A stretch of 23,123 nt of DNA from an uncultured Bacteroides sp. (lineage in GTDB: Bacteria; Bacteroidota; Bacteroidia; Bacteroidales; Bacteroidaceae), in NCBI GenBank assembly GCA_905197435.1, contig CAJJYX010000026.1, forward strand, positions 1 through 23,123, read 5' to 3'. Positions within the stretch are counted from its first letter, which is position 1, and each line of letters opens with the position of its first letter. Below the pieces are notes generated by a model. That model was not told where the DNA came from. It searched no databases and saw only the letters and a list, made by a program, of their open reading frames with translations. A program made the translations under genes and the position numbers. Of this stretch, positions 15,752 through 23,123 are shown one piece after another.

Positions 15752-17587
15752 TTAATTTGTTTGTTTTTCTACTACTCTAAAAGGTTTATAAGCTTCGCCT
15801 TTGCCGTCGTAGCCGGAATTCTTGAAATATTCCACAAATGTCAGACGAAGCGGATGTACGAAAGCACTCAAGCAAGACATGGCAATGTTCAGCGTATGTC
15901 CGAATACCAGTATCAGTCCGCAGAATAACCAACCCAAGGCGGGACCTGCCGCATCATTCACCATAAAGGCAAGCTGATTGAACACACCGCCAAGCATACC
16001 GCCTGCCAGACCAAGGGCATAGAGACGGATATAAGAAAGTATATCGCCCATCAGTCCGGTAGCCATGTTATAGGTATCCCATACTCCGGCACCGACATTG
16101 ACAAATATATTCCGATGAATATTGTTCAGCAGGTAGATACCGATAGCGGAAACGCTGCCAATCACAATAAATGCCCATGTAGACACATCCTCTGAAATGA
16201 TTTTGAAGAAGGAAAGTCCACCGGTACAGATAAAGCCGACCACCAGCAACAGCCACCCCCAAGCACTAAGCGACTCTTTGAAGCCGAAGCGCACGGTCTG
16301 TCCGATAGCTTTCACCGTCATAGCAATGCAGATATGAACCGCACCGATAATCAGTGCCAGCAGCATTTGCTTGTCATAGGTCGTTTGGCCTATCTTACCC
16401 ACAATCATGAATTCCTTCAATTTGGCAGGTATCTCCAGGTCGAAGAGGCTTACACCAAAGAAAGTGCCCAATATTGCACCAACCACAGCCGTAAAGACGC
16501 CCAGTGTAATCACCAGATTCATCATACCCCTCAATGATTTCGATAGTTTCTTCCTCAAAATGAGCCCCAATGCAATCAGTACCAAACCATAACCCGCATC
16601 TCCCATACAGAATGCAAAGAAAAGCGAGAAAAAAGGCGCAAGTATCGGTGTCGGGTCAAACTCTGCATAATCAGGCATACCGTACATTTTGGTAAGTACC
16701 TCGTACATACGGGTGAATGCATTGTTTTTCAACTTGATGGGAGCATTGTCCTCCCGCTTGGCAGCCCTGATTTCATAATAAGTGCCATTTCCATCAAGCA
16801 GTTTCCTCACTTCTGCCTCGCAGTCCTCCGGTATCCAGCCTTCCAGCAGCACAACGGCACCTTCTGCCATCTGTTCGCTGTTCAGCTTGACTTTCAGCAA
16901 GTCTATCTCTCCTTGAAGCTGGAGGTTGTATCTCTCTAACGTACAGTAATTTACCTTACAGAAGTCTTTCAGTTCCGTATGTGCCTGCACAAGGGCTCCT
17001 TCCGCATCGGCTTTCTTCCGGTTCAGTTCAGAGAGGCTGAACGAAGGCAGACGGAGCGGTTCCACGTCCAGTTCTACCGGTTGGGGAGTAACGGTCACGA
17101 AATAAAGATGTCCACCGTTCTCTTTTACCACGATAGCATTATAGTCCTCTGCCCATGCTTCGTTATAATCCTTCTCCGAGCAGGTGTAGAACTGCACAAA
17201 CCAGCCGGCATCTTCCAGCTTGCGGATAGCTTTCCAATCAAAATCACCCCAGACTTCCATCTGTGCTATATCCTTGTCGATAGCAGGCATTTGTTGGTTC
17301 AAGTCTTGTATCCGTGCCTGCAAATCCTCGTAGGATTTCACCAAAACATCGGCAGACAACTCTTTATGCACCTTGTCTTCCGGCTGTTTGTCAGCCAAGG
17401 CATACATGCTCTGAAGCATATTCTTAAAGAGTGTACGCTTCTGCATAAATTGCTGCAAGGTATCGTCCATCTCACCGCGTTGCCTTTCCACAACATGCAC
17501 TACTCCCAACTCCCGGATCTGTGCCAGAAACGCTTCGTATTCCTTATGATATACAAGGAACGTGAGCTTCTTCATTTTTGTAATCAT
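15752..17587 (-). CDS. ntpI: V-type ATPase subunit I (a-type stator)
   Basis: Subunit I couples ion flow to rotation. The 611-residue protein has a soluble N-terminal half (1-310) with two helical coiled-coil stretches (about 60-110 and 185-245), then about seven to eight membrane helices. The essential arginine is Arg521 in DILSYIRLYALGLAGG, and a second conserved Arg581 is in HPLRLTFVEYF; these match the two critical arginines of other a/I subunits. The start at 17587 is chosen because its ATG overlaps the TGA of ntpD (ATGA), which suggests coupled translation. An ATG four codons in (17575) is possible. Confidence 0.95.
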   Translation of the reverse strand: MITKMKKLTFLVYHKEYEAFLAQIRELGVVHVVERQRGEMDDTLQQFMQKRTLFKNMLQSMYALADKQPEDKVHKELSADVLVKSYEDLQARIQDLNQQMPAIDKDIAQMEVWGDFDWKAIRKLEDAGWFVQFYTCSEKDYNEAWAEDYNAIVVKENGGHLYFVTVTPQPVELDVEPLRLPSFSLSELNRKKADAEGALVQAHTELKDFCKVNYCTLERYNLQLQGEIDLLKVKLNSEQMAEGAVVLLEGWIPEDCEAEVRKLLDGNGTYYEIRAAKREDNAPIKLKNNAFTRMYEVLTKMYGMPDYAEFDPTPILAPFFSLFFAFCMGDAGYGLVLIALGLILRKKLSKSLRGMMNLVITLGVFTAVVGAILGTFFGVSLFDLEIPAKLKEFMIVGKIGQTTYDKQMLLALIIGAVHICIAMTVKAIGQTVRFGFKESLSAWGWLLLVVGFICTGGLSFFKIISEDVSTWAFIVIGSVSAIGIYLLNNIHRNIFVNVGAGVWDTYNMATGLMGDILSYIRLYALGLAGGMLGGVFNQLAFMVNDAAGPALGWLFCGLILVFGHTLNIAMSCLSAFVHPLRLTFVEYFKNSGYDGKGEAYKPFRVVEKQTN

Positions 17588-18189
17588 GCCTCTGCCTCCT
17601 TCCTTTTCTCCTGATGGGACTTCATGATTTTCTGCGATGACTTGGAGAGGTTTTCCTCGTCTTCCATAAACCGTTTGATTTTACGCAGAGCATCCTGATA
17701 GCCCGGAATCTGTACTTTCTCAAAAAGATTCACCTTCTGGGTGGTCTTTTTACGAGCATGTTCCAATAAATTCAACTTGGCAACGGTAAATTCACGCTCA
17801 ATGGCAGTGTGTGCCAATGACTTGAGCAAATACAACCCATCCGCATACCACTTGGGAGCATTGAACAAGCTGTAGGGACGTATCTCGAAATCTACATTCT
17901 CGAGCAATGGCACCCTTACACCGGCAATTTTCTTCACACCAAGATGAACATCGCTGACCTTTATCAATGAGGCATCGAACTCATTCCAAAGGGCGAACAT
18001 GGCTTCGTAAGCTTGGATTTCCTTTTCCAACCTCGCGTCCAGCGCAGCAGCATCGCTCTTGCAACGCTTCACTTCCATACGCAGGGCACTCTCCTTGTTT
18101 TTGATAATGGGAAGTGTACGCATGCGCACCTTCAGTTGCTTTTCCAACTGCTGGAGGGAGGTCTTGTTATATTGAAACTTAATAGCCAC
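17584..18189 (-). CDS. ntpD: V-type ATPase subunit D (central rotor shaft)
   Basis: Subunit D is the rotating coiled-coil shaft inside the A3B3 head. The 201-residue protein begins FQYNKTSLQQLEKQLKVRMR and has heptad-like helices at the two ends (about 8-70 and 125-190), separated by a short middle part rich in Val and Pro. That is the expected antiparallel hairpin. The length agrees with bacterial D subunits of about 200 residues. It starts 26 bases after ntpB and overlaps ntpI by four bases. In other V-ATPases D binds subunit F at its lower end, and no F gene is seen here. Confidence 0.92.
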   Translation of the reverse strand: MAIKFQYNKTSLQQLEKQLKVRMRTLPIIKNKESALRMEVKRCKSDAAALDARLEKEIQAYEAMFALWNEFDASLIKVSDVHLGVKKIAGVRVPLLENVDFEIRPYSLFNAPKWYADGLYLLKSLAHTAIEREFTVAKLNLLEHARKKTTQKVNLFEKVQIPGYQDALRKIKRFMEDEENLSKSSQKIMKSHQEKRKEAEA

Positions 18190-18215
18190 TTCTTTCTGTT
18201 ATTAGTTATAAGTGA

Positions 18216-19544
18216 TTAGTTATTTGCTTTCGGCCAGAACTCGTCTACCAATTCTTTCTTGATATTCACTTCTTCCGGACGGAAATACTTGCCGAACAAG
18301 CTCCACGCTACATCAAGCATTTCTGTCGTGTCGAGATTAACATCGATGGCCAGCAGTTGGTTGGAGTAGTCCTTGGCAAAGGCAAGGGTACGCTCATCGT
18401 AGTTCGTCAAGTCAAAACCATTTTCAAGCTTGGTCTTGGCATTGGCAGCATCAGCATACAGACGTACAGCGGCATTCATCACCTGCGGGTGGTCCTTACG
18501 CGTCTTTTTACCCGTAACAAGCTGTTTCAAACGAGACAAAGAACGGAACGGGTCAACGATAACCTTACCGATGTCACTGTCACGGCGAAGGAACAACTGC
18601 CCTTCCGTGATATATCCCGTATTGTCAGGCACAGCATGCGTGATGTCGCCACCGGACAGAGTTGTCACTGCAATAATCGTGATGGAACCGCCACTTGGGA
18701 ACTGAACAGCCTTTTCATAAATCTTTGCCAAATCCGAGTAAAGGGAACCCGGCATTGAATCTTTCGAAGGTATCTGATCCATACGGTTGGACACAATGGC
18801 AAGGGCATCGGCATAGGAAGTCATATCCGTCAACAACACCAATACCTTTTCATTATTGTTCACAGCAAAATACTCTGCTGCCGTCAGTGCCATATCCGGA
18901 ATCAACAGACGCTCTACCGGAGGATTTTCTGTTGTATTCATAAAGCTGACAATACGATCAAGCGCGCCGGCATTGGAGAATACGTTCTTGAAGTACAAAT
19001 AGTCATCATTCGTCATACCCATACCACCAAGGATAATTTTATCAGTCTCTGCACGTAGAGCCACATTTGCCATCACTTGGTTGAAGGGCTGGTCGGGGTC
19101 GGCAAAGAACGGAATTTTCTGCCCGGACACCAGCGTATTATTCAAATCGATGCCTGCAATACCGGTTGCAATCAATTCAGAAGGCTGCTTACGCCGTACC
19201 GGATTCACAGACGGACCACCAATTTCCACCTCTTCACCTTCAATGGCAGGACCACCGTCAATGGGGTCGCCAAAGGCGTTGAAGAAGCGCCCGGCAAGCT
19301 GCTCACTCACTTTGATTGTAGGAGCCTTACCCAAAAATACGACCTCTGCATTGGTTGGAATACCTTCCGTACCCTCGAACACCTGCAAAGTCACTTCATC
19401 ACCGGCAATCTTAACCACCTGGGCAAGCTTGCCGTTTACGGTTGCCAACTCGTCATACCCTACTCCGGTTGCTTTCAGCGAACACGTAGCTTTCGTAATC
19501 TGAGTAATCTTAGTATATATCTTTTGAAATGCTTTTGTTGCCAT
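18216..19544 (-). CDS. ntpB: V-type ATPase subunit B (non-catalytic)
   Basis: B alternates with A in the hexameric head and contributes to the nucleotide site at the interface. The 442-residue protein has the beta-barrel start, GRFFNAFGDPIDGGP, IAGIDLNNTLVSGQKIPFFA, and the segment LLTDMTSYADALAIVSNRMD. As in all B subunits there is no Walker A lysine motif. It begins 11 bases after the end of ntpA. Nothing is truncated or unusual. Confidence 0.97.
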   Translation of the reverse strand: MATKAFQKIYTKITQITKATCSLKATGVGYDELATVNGKLAQVVKIAGDEVTLQVFEGTEGIPTNAEVVFLGKAPTIKVSEQLAGRFFNAFGDPIDGGPAIEGEEVEIGGPSVNPVRRKQPSELIATGIAGIDLNNTLVSGQKIPFFADPDQPFNQVMANVALRAETDKIILGGMGMTNDDYLYFKNVFSNAGALDRIVSFMNTTENPPVERLLIPDMALTAAEYFAVNNNEKVLVLLTDMTSYADALAIVSNRMDQIPSKDSMPGSLYSDLAKIYEKAVQFPSGGSITIIAVTTLSGGDITHAVPDNTGYITEGQLFLRRDSDIGKVIVDPFRSLSRLKQLVTGKKTRKDHPQVMNAAVRLYADAANAKTKLENGFDLTNYDERTLAFAKDYSNQLLAIDVNLDTTEMLDVAWSLFGKYFRPEEVNIKKELVDEFWPKANN

Positions 19545-19555
19545 CTTTTCTTTAT

Positions 19556-21310
19556 TTATGCTTTACGTTCTTCAACCAATTCCTGCAACTGCTTATGGAA
19601 CTTATCATACTCTTCAGACTTAAACTTCGAGTAATTCATCTGTTTGCAGATGTTTATCATTCTCTTGAAATAATCCATTACCTCATTGAAGTTGTCGAAC
19701 TCAAATTCTGTATGGCAGATATCTATCACCATATTCAGAATTTCTTCCTGACGCTCCATCGGAGTCACAGCATCGATTTCGTCAAAGGCATCCTGTTGCA
19801 GGATAACGAAGTCAATCAATTCCGATTTCCAGAAAGTCACGTGGTATTCTACAGGCACACCATCATCACCCAAAATATTGATTTGTTCGGCAATCTCCTT
19901 GCCACGTTGCAATCGGGTCTTTATTTCATTCACCTTGCCAATCCATTCACCATTGATATGTTTGGTGATATACTCCTCAAATTCAGGATATTCTATATAT
20001 TTGGAATAAGAATCTATCGGGTTTACGGCAGGATAACGCTTCTTGTCAGCACGGTCTTGCTCAAGAGCATAGAAACAACGTGCCACCTTTTTCGTATTCT
20101 CAGTCACCGGTTCTTTCAAGTTACCTCCGGCAGGAGATACCGTACCGATGAAAGTAATGGAGCCCGACTCACCGTTGTTCAACTTCACATAACCTGCACG
20201 GCCGTAAAAGTTGGAAATGATGGAAGACAAGTCCATAGGGAATGCATCAGGACCTGGCAACTCTTCCATGCGGTTGGACATCTCGCGCAATGCCTGTGCC
20301 CAACGCGAAGTGGAGTCCGCCATCAGCAATACCTTCAGCCCCATACTGCGGTAATATTCCGCAATCGTCATAGCTGTATAAACAGATGCCTCGCGAGCAG
20401 CTACCGGCATGTTAGAAGTATTGGCAATGATAATCGTACGCTCCATCAGTTTTCGTCCTGTATGCGGGTCTACCAATTCGGGAAATTCTGTAAAAATTTC
20501 CACAACCTCGTTAGCGCGCTCACCACAGGCAGCAATGATTACGATGTCCGCTTCCGCTTGTTTTGAAATGGCATGCTGAAGCACCGTTTTCCCTGTACCG
20601 AACGGACCAGGAATAAAGCCTGTGCCACCTTCCACAATCGGATTTACAGTGTCGATTACACGTACGCCGGTTTCCAGCAGTTTGAAGGGACGCGGTTTTT
20701 CCTTATAGTTTGTCATGGCGCGTTTCACAGGCCATTTCTGTATCATGTTTACCTGAATGTCATTACCTTCACTATCCGTCAGCACAGCAATAGTATCCTC
20801 AATGCGGTAATCTCCTTCCTTTGCGATGGATTTTACAGTACATACACCTTTCTGCTCAAAAGGTACCATGATTTTCAGAGGCTGAAAGTTTTCATCCACT
20901 TGTCCCAGCCAAGCTGCAGCTTCCACTTGATCGCCTACTTTTGCCAAAGGCACAAAATGCCATTTACTTTCCTTATCCAGCGGATAGGTATATTGCCCGC
21001 GTTTCAGGAAAACACCATCCATCTTGTCGAGGTCGTTTTGCAGACCGTCGTAGTTCTTCGAAAGCATACCGGGACCTAATGTCACTTCAAGCATGTGTCC
21101 GGTAAACTCGGCTTCAGCTTCCACTTTCAGTCCGCGGGTACTCTCAAACACCTGCACATAGACCTGGGTACCTACCACCTTAATCACCTCCGCCATTAAT
21201 TTGTCTCCGCCGGTCGAGATATAACAAATCTCATTTTGTGCTACCGGTCCGTCAACGACGAGGGTCACCATGTTGGCTATTACGCCACTAACAGTTCCTT
21301 TTGTTGCCAT
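19556..21310 (-). CDS. ntpA: V-type ATPase catalytic subunit A
   Basis: A carries the ATP-hydrolysing or ATP-synthesising site. The 584-residue protein has the Walker A loop GPFGTGKT at 235-242 (Lys241), preceded by FIPGPF. The catalytic Glu264 lies in CGERANEVVE, and there is a Walker B-type region with KVLLMADSTSRWAQALREMS. The non-homologous bulge that distinguishes V-type A from F-type beta subunits lies before the P-loop (about 110-200). Length is normal. It starts 19 bases after the DUF2764 gene and shares its transcript. Confidence 0.98.
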   Translation of the reverse strand: MATKGTVSGVIANMVTLVVDGPVAQNEICYISTGGDKLMAEVIKVVGTQVYVQVFESTRGLKVEAEAEFTGHMLEVTLGPGMLSKNYDGLQNDLDKMDGVFLKRGQYTYPLDKESKWHFVPLAKVGDQVEAAAWLGQVDENFQPLKIMVPFEQKGVCTVKSIAKEGDYRIEDTIAVLTDSEGNDIQVNMIQKWPVKRAMTNYKEKPRPFKLLETGVRVIDTVNPIVEGGTGFIPGPFGTGKTVLQHAISKQAEADIVIIAACGERANEVVEIFTEFPELVDPHTGRKLMERTIIIANTSNMPVAAREASVYTAMTIAEYYRSMGLKVLLMADSTSRWAQALREMSNRMEELPGPDAFPMDLSSIISNFYGRAGYVKLNNGESGSITFIGTVSPAGGNLKEPVTENTKKVARCFYALEQDRADKKRYPAVNPIDSYSKYIEYPEFEEYITKHINGEWIGKVNEIKTRLQRGKEIAEQINILGDDGVPVEYHVTFWKSELIDFVILQQDAFDEIDAVTPMERQEEILNMVIDICHTEFEFDNFNEVMDYFKRMINICKQMNYSKFKSEEYDKFHKQLQELVEERKA

Positions 21311-21329
21311 ATATTTTTAGTTATTTATT

Positions 21330-22169
21330 TTATCTGAATTCTGCGGGTATCTGTACCTCGTCTTTCAAAGCAGCAATAATGCTGCGAAACAGTTGATTAC
21401 CCTTCTCTTTATCCAACGAGATCCATCGTTCTATCATCTCCAGTTGAAGCAAGAAAACAAACAGACGCTCCACAGTAAAGTAATCGAAGAATGTAGCCTC
21501 TTCCATCCAGTCCCAGCGAAGTTGGTCCAACTTCTTTTCCCGGTTCACCAGCTCCTCCGTCTCACTGATTTTCACCAACTGCTCCAGATAGTCCACTTCA
21601 GTTCCCAGACCGAAATCACGGGCATTGGAAGTACGCAGAGCCTCGCATACTTCTGTATCGCCCACAATCAGCGGAGCAATGTCCATCTTGAACTTGCGAG
21701 CTGTGAGCGCCACCAATATATTGTTGATAGTGAGGTTGAAGCTAAACCAAGAAGATACAAACTGATTCCTGCATTTCATGGCATATGCATAATAAAGCGC
21801 TGCCAGGCGGTCTTCATACAAGAAACCTTCCTCGATAGGCAAACTGAAGTATTCGGATATGAACGTGGAGAGATAAGATGGGAATACACTGTCAGAGACT
21901 TCATCGCCATCCTTCAGTTGTGAGATGTATTCCGCCAGTTCTTCCGCAGAATAGTTTCCACGCGGATCGATAGCAGCATCCTTATCCTTCAATAGTTTCA
22001 AGACATTCGCATTGTCGAATTTCAGATAAAACAAATCTATCAACTTTTTATCATCTTCCGACAGGGCAGGATATAGTTCCATCTTGAAATCAGCTACTGT
22101 ATAGCTCAGTTTGCTGTCATCCAAAGTCAGTTCAGGCAAACCAGCTACCAAGTAATAATATTTACTCAT
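21330..22169 (-). CDS. DUF2764 protein in the V-ATPase subunit C position
   Basis: The 279-residue protein begins MSKYYYLVAGLPELTLDD and matches DUF2764, a family found in V-ATPase operons of Bacteroidetes and some other phyla. It is acidic and mostly helical, with no membrane segment or catalytic motif. It lies between ntpE and ntpA, where subunit C (the funnel joining the shaft to the membrane ring) stands in Enterococcus-type operons. It also begins with Tyr-rich YYYLVAGLP, similar to the start of C-like proteins. I infer that it acts as the C-type adapter. Direct sequence similarity to subunit C is weak by eye. Spacing to both neighbours is under 20 bases, so it is a core member of the operon. 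Confidence 0.85.
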   Translation of the reverse strand: MSKYYYLVAGLPELTLDDSKLSYTVADFKMELYPALSEDDKKLIDLFYLKFDNANVLKLLKDKDAAIDPRGNYSAEELAEYISQLKDGDEVSDSVFPSYLSTFISEYFSLPIEEGFLYEDRLAALYYAYAMKCRNQFVSSWFSFNLTINNILVALTARKFKMDIAPLIVGDTEVCEALRTSNARDFGLGTEVDYLEQLVKISETEELVNREKKLDQLRWDWMEEATFFDYFTVERLFVFLLQLEMIERWISLDKEKGNQLFRSIIAALKDEVQIPAEFR

Positions 22170-22185
22170 AATCCTGTGTGAGTTT

Positions 22186-22776
22186 TTAGAACAGCATTTC
22201 CACTAATTGCGGACGCAGGAATTCTTTGAAGTAATTCATAAATTCCTCTTCACCGAAGTTCACTTTATACGAACCATCAGCAGGCGATACAGAGAACAAA
22301 GTTTTGATACCATTTACTTGCTCAATCTTTACACCTTTGTCCAAAAGTTCTTTCGCCTTTGCTGCAAAATATTTCGTCAAGCCTTCCGCATCAGCAGTAG
22401 AGATGACAATGGGTTCGTTCACACTCCATTTGGAAGCCAATGCAACGATAAACGCATTGAGATAATCCTTGTTTGCAACAAATGCCTTTACATCGGTATT
22501 CACGATGTTGTCTGTCACCAAAGTAGCAATTTCGGACTTTAGAGCATTTACAGCCTGACCAGCAAACAGCTTTAATTCAGATTTCGTATTCTCTGCCAAT
22601 TCATCGGCAGACTTATGAGCAGCAGCCACGATAGAGTCTGCTTCCTTATGTGCATCCTCTACAATTTTTTGGGCTTCCTCCTGAGCTTTTGCGATAAGTT
22701 TCTGTGCCTCTTCGTTTCCTTTTTCTACGCCTTCACGATAGATCTTATCGGTCAACTCTTGAATTTTGTTTTCCAT
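22186..22776 (-). CDS. ntpE: V-type ATPase subunit E (peripheral stalk)
   Basis: E forms the outer stalk that holds the A3B3 head still. The 196-residue protein has a long N-terminal coiled coil (about 1-75) rich in Ala, Glu and Lys with heptad spacing, such as EEAQKLIAKAQEEAQKIVED. A globular C-terminal part (about 95-196) should bind the head. It is the first gene of the operon, 16 bases before DUF2764, and is preceded by a -7 element at 22853-22860. In other V-ATPases E pairs with a second coiled-coil subunit (G/H type), and no such gene is in this operon. Confidence 0.9.
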   Translation of the reverse strand: MENKIQELTDKIYREGVEKGNEEAQKLIAKAQEEAQKIVEDAHKEADSIVAAAHKSADELAENTKSELKLFAGQAVNALKSEIATLVTDNIVNTDVKAFVANKDYLNAFIVALASKWSVNEPIVISTADAEGLTKYFAAKAKELLDKGVKIEQVNGIKTLFSVSPADGSYKVNFGEEEFMNYFKEFLRPQLVEMLF

Positions 22777-22852
22777 ATTTGCAGGAGTTATTATATGATT
22801 TATAATACAATATTAATTGCGTGATTTTTTCCCTTTCTATTAGATTTCACGC

Positions 22853-22860
22853 CAAAATTA
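22853..22860 (-). promoter_or_regulatory. -7 element for the V-ATPase operon
   Basis: TAATTTTG on the minus strand matches TAnnTTTG and lies 76 bases upstream of the ntpE ATG. The upstream box is not recognisable at the usual distance. Confidence 0.45.
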
Positions 22861-23020
22861 CAAAAATCCATTTGATATTATATAGAAAGAAAGGAAGAAA
22901 AGTGTTCGCTTTTCCAAAAAAAACTCGTTTTATACCAACTTTGTCCTATAATGATAATAAAAGAATGACAAACTAAACAGAAAATTCAACAAGGGGGAAG
23001 AAGGGAATGCTTCAGTCCCC

Positions 23021-23037
23021 CACAGATTGCACAGATT
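23021..23037. repeat. Short direct repeat CACAGATT
   Basis: CACAGATT occurs at 23021-23028 and 23030-23037, separated by one base. CACAGATT-type runs between genes are, as far as I recall, common in Bacteroides genomes; their role is unknown. Confidence 0.6.
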
Positions 23038-23058
23038 TCGTTTTCGGATATAAGGACA

Positions 23059-23102
23059 TAAAAACAGCAAATCCCCCGTACCAATGTCTGATACGGGGGA
23101 TT
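23059..23102 (-). terminator. Strong hairpin, likely terminator of a minus-strand gene to the right
   Basis: The arms 23070-23080 and 23092-23102 are perfect 11-base reverse complements with a GGGGG core and an 11-base loop. Read on the minus strand, a T-rich tail follows within ten bases, so it most likely ends a minus-strand gene that lies beyond the window. On the plus strand no T-run follows. Confidence 0.75.
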
Positions 23103-23123
23103 CCTCTGTAAAACGGCGACTAC

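Larger units (their letters stand above)
22777..23123. other. Non-coding region upstream of the V-ATPase operon
   Basis: These 347 bases contain the operon's -7 element and A/T-rich leader (22777-22900), a weak inverted repeat (GGGGGA at 22993-22998 with TCCCCC at 23016-23021), a short direct repeat and a strong terminator-like hairpin at 23070-23102. I see no gene or tRNA. The last 20 bases may belong to a gene beyond the right edge. Confidence 0.6.

Noticed and set aside
19529..20566. A 345-codon plus-strand frame inside ntpA, and similar long antisense frames over nrdD, ntpI and glgP.
   Set aside because: All lie opposite strongly conserved genes, show no domain pattern and have no promoter or ribosome-binding site.
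22777..23123. Possible tRNA or small gene at the right edge.
   Set aside because: No cloverleaf or T-loop pattern and no open frame with a ribosome-binding site is visible. The strong hairpin there fits a terminator better.

Overview
The window looks like chromosomal DNA of a Bacteroides species or close relative. The evidence is the promoter motif TAnnTTTG (with TTTG or a near match about 19 bases upstream) in front of several genes, a periplasmic thioredoxin-like lipoprotein with a DUF4369-type N-terminus, a ribosomal protein S16 with a long Ala/Lys/Glu tail, a eukaryote-like (GT3) glycogen synthase paired with a glucan phosphorylase, and a V-type ATPase operon containing a DUF2764 gene. 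Nearly everything is core metabolism. I see no integrase, transposase, phage gene, CRISPR array or tRNA.

Left part (1-6600). The tail of an NhaC-type antiporter is followed by rpsP with a near-ideal promoter and a good terminator, then a TlpA/ResA-like lipoprotein. Between that gene and a convergent MetE-like gene lies a 150-base array: one long perfect inverted repeat, then five copies of a 13-base core at an exact 22-base period. The MetE-like protein keeps the fold signature but appears to have lost three of the four zinc ligands. A long intergenic region leads to nrdD-nrdG, the oxygen-sensitive class III ribonucleotide reductase and its activase, which fits an anaerobe.

Middle part (6585-10750). 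A ThrE-type amino-acid exporter and a 240-residue membrane protein (probably DUF6064) are divergently transcribed from a shared promoter region. gpmA and a small two-helix membrane protein with a CxCxxC motif lie on the minus strand, and a flavodoxin lies on the plus strand.

Right part (10758-22776, all minus strand). Reading in the direction of transcription, the V-type ATPase operon runs E, DUF2764, A, B, D, I, K and ends at a strong terminator. The two-gene glycogen operon (GT3 synthase, then GT35 phosphorylase) follows. The K subunit carries every side chain known to bind Na+ in the Enterococcus hirae rotor ring, so the enzyme is probably Na+-coupled. No gene for subunit F (central stalk) or for the second peripheral-stalk subunit is present in the operon. 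DUF2764 sits where subunit C is expected.

The best leads for something undescribed are the 22-base array, the MetE-like protein with a degraded metal site beside it, and the reduced V-ATPase. None of them amounts to a clearly new system on sequence alone.
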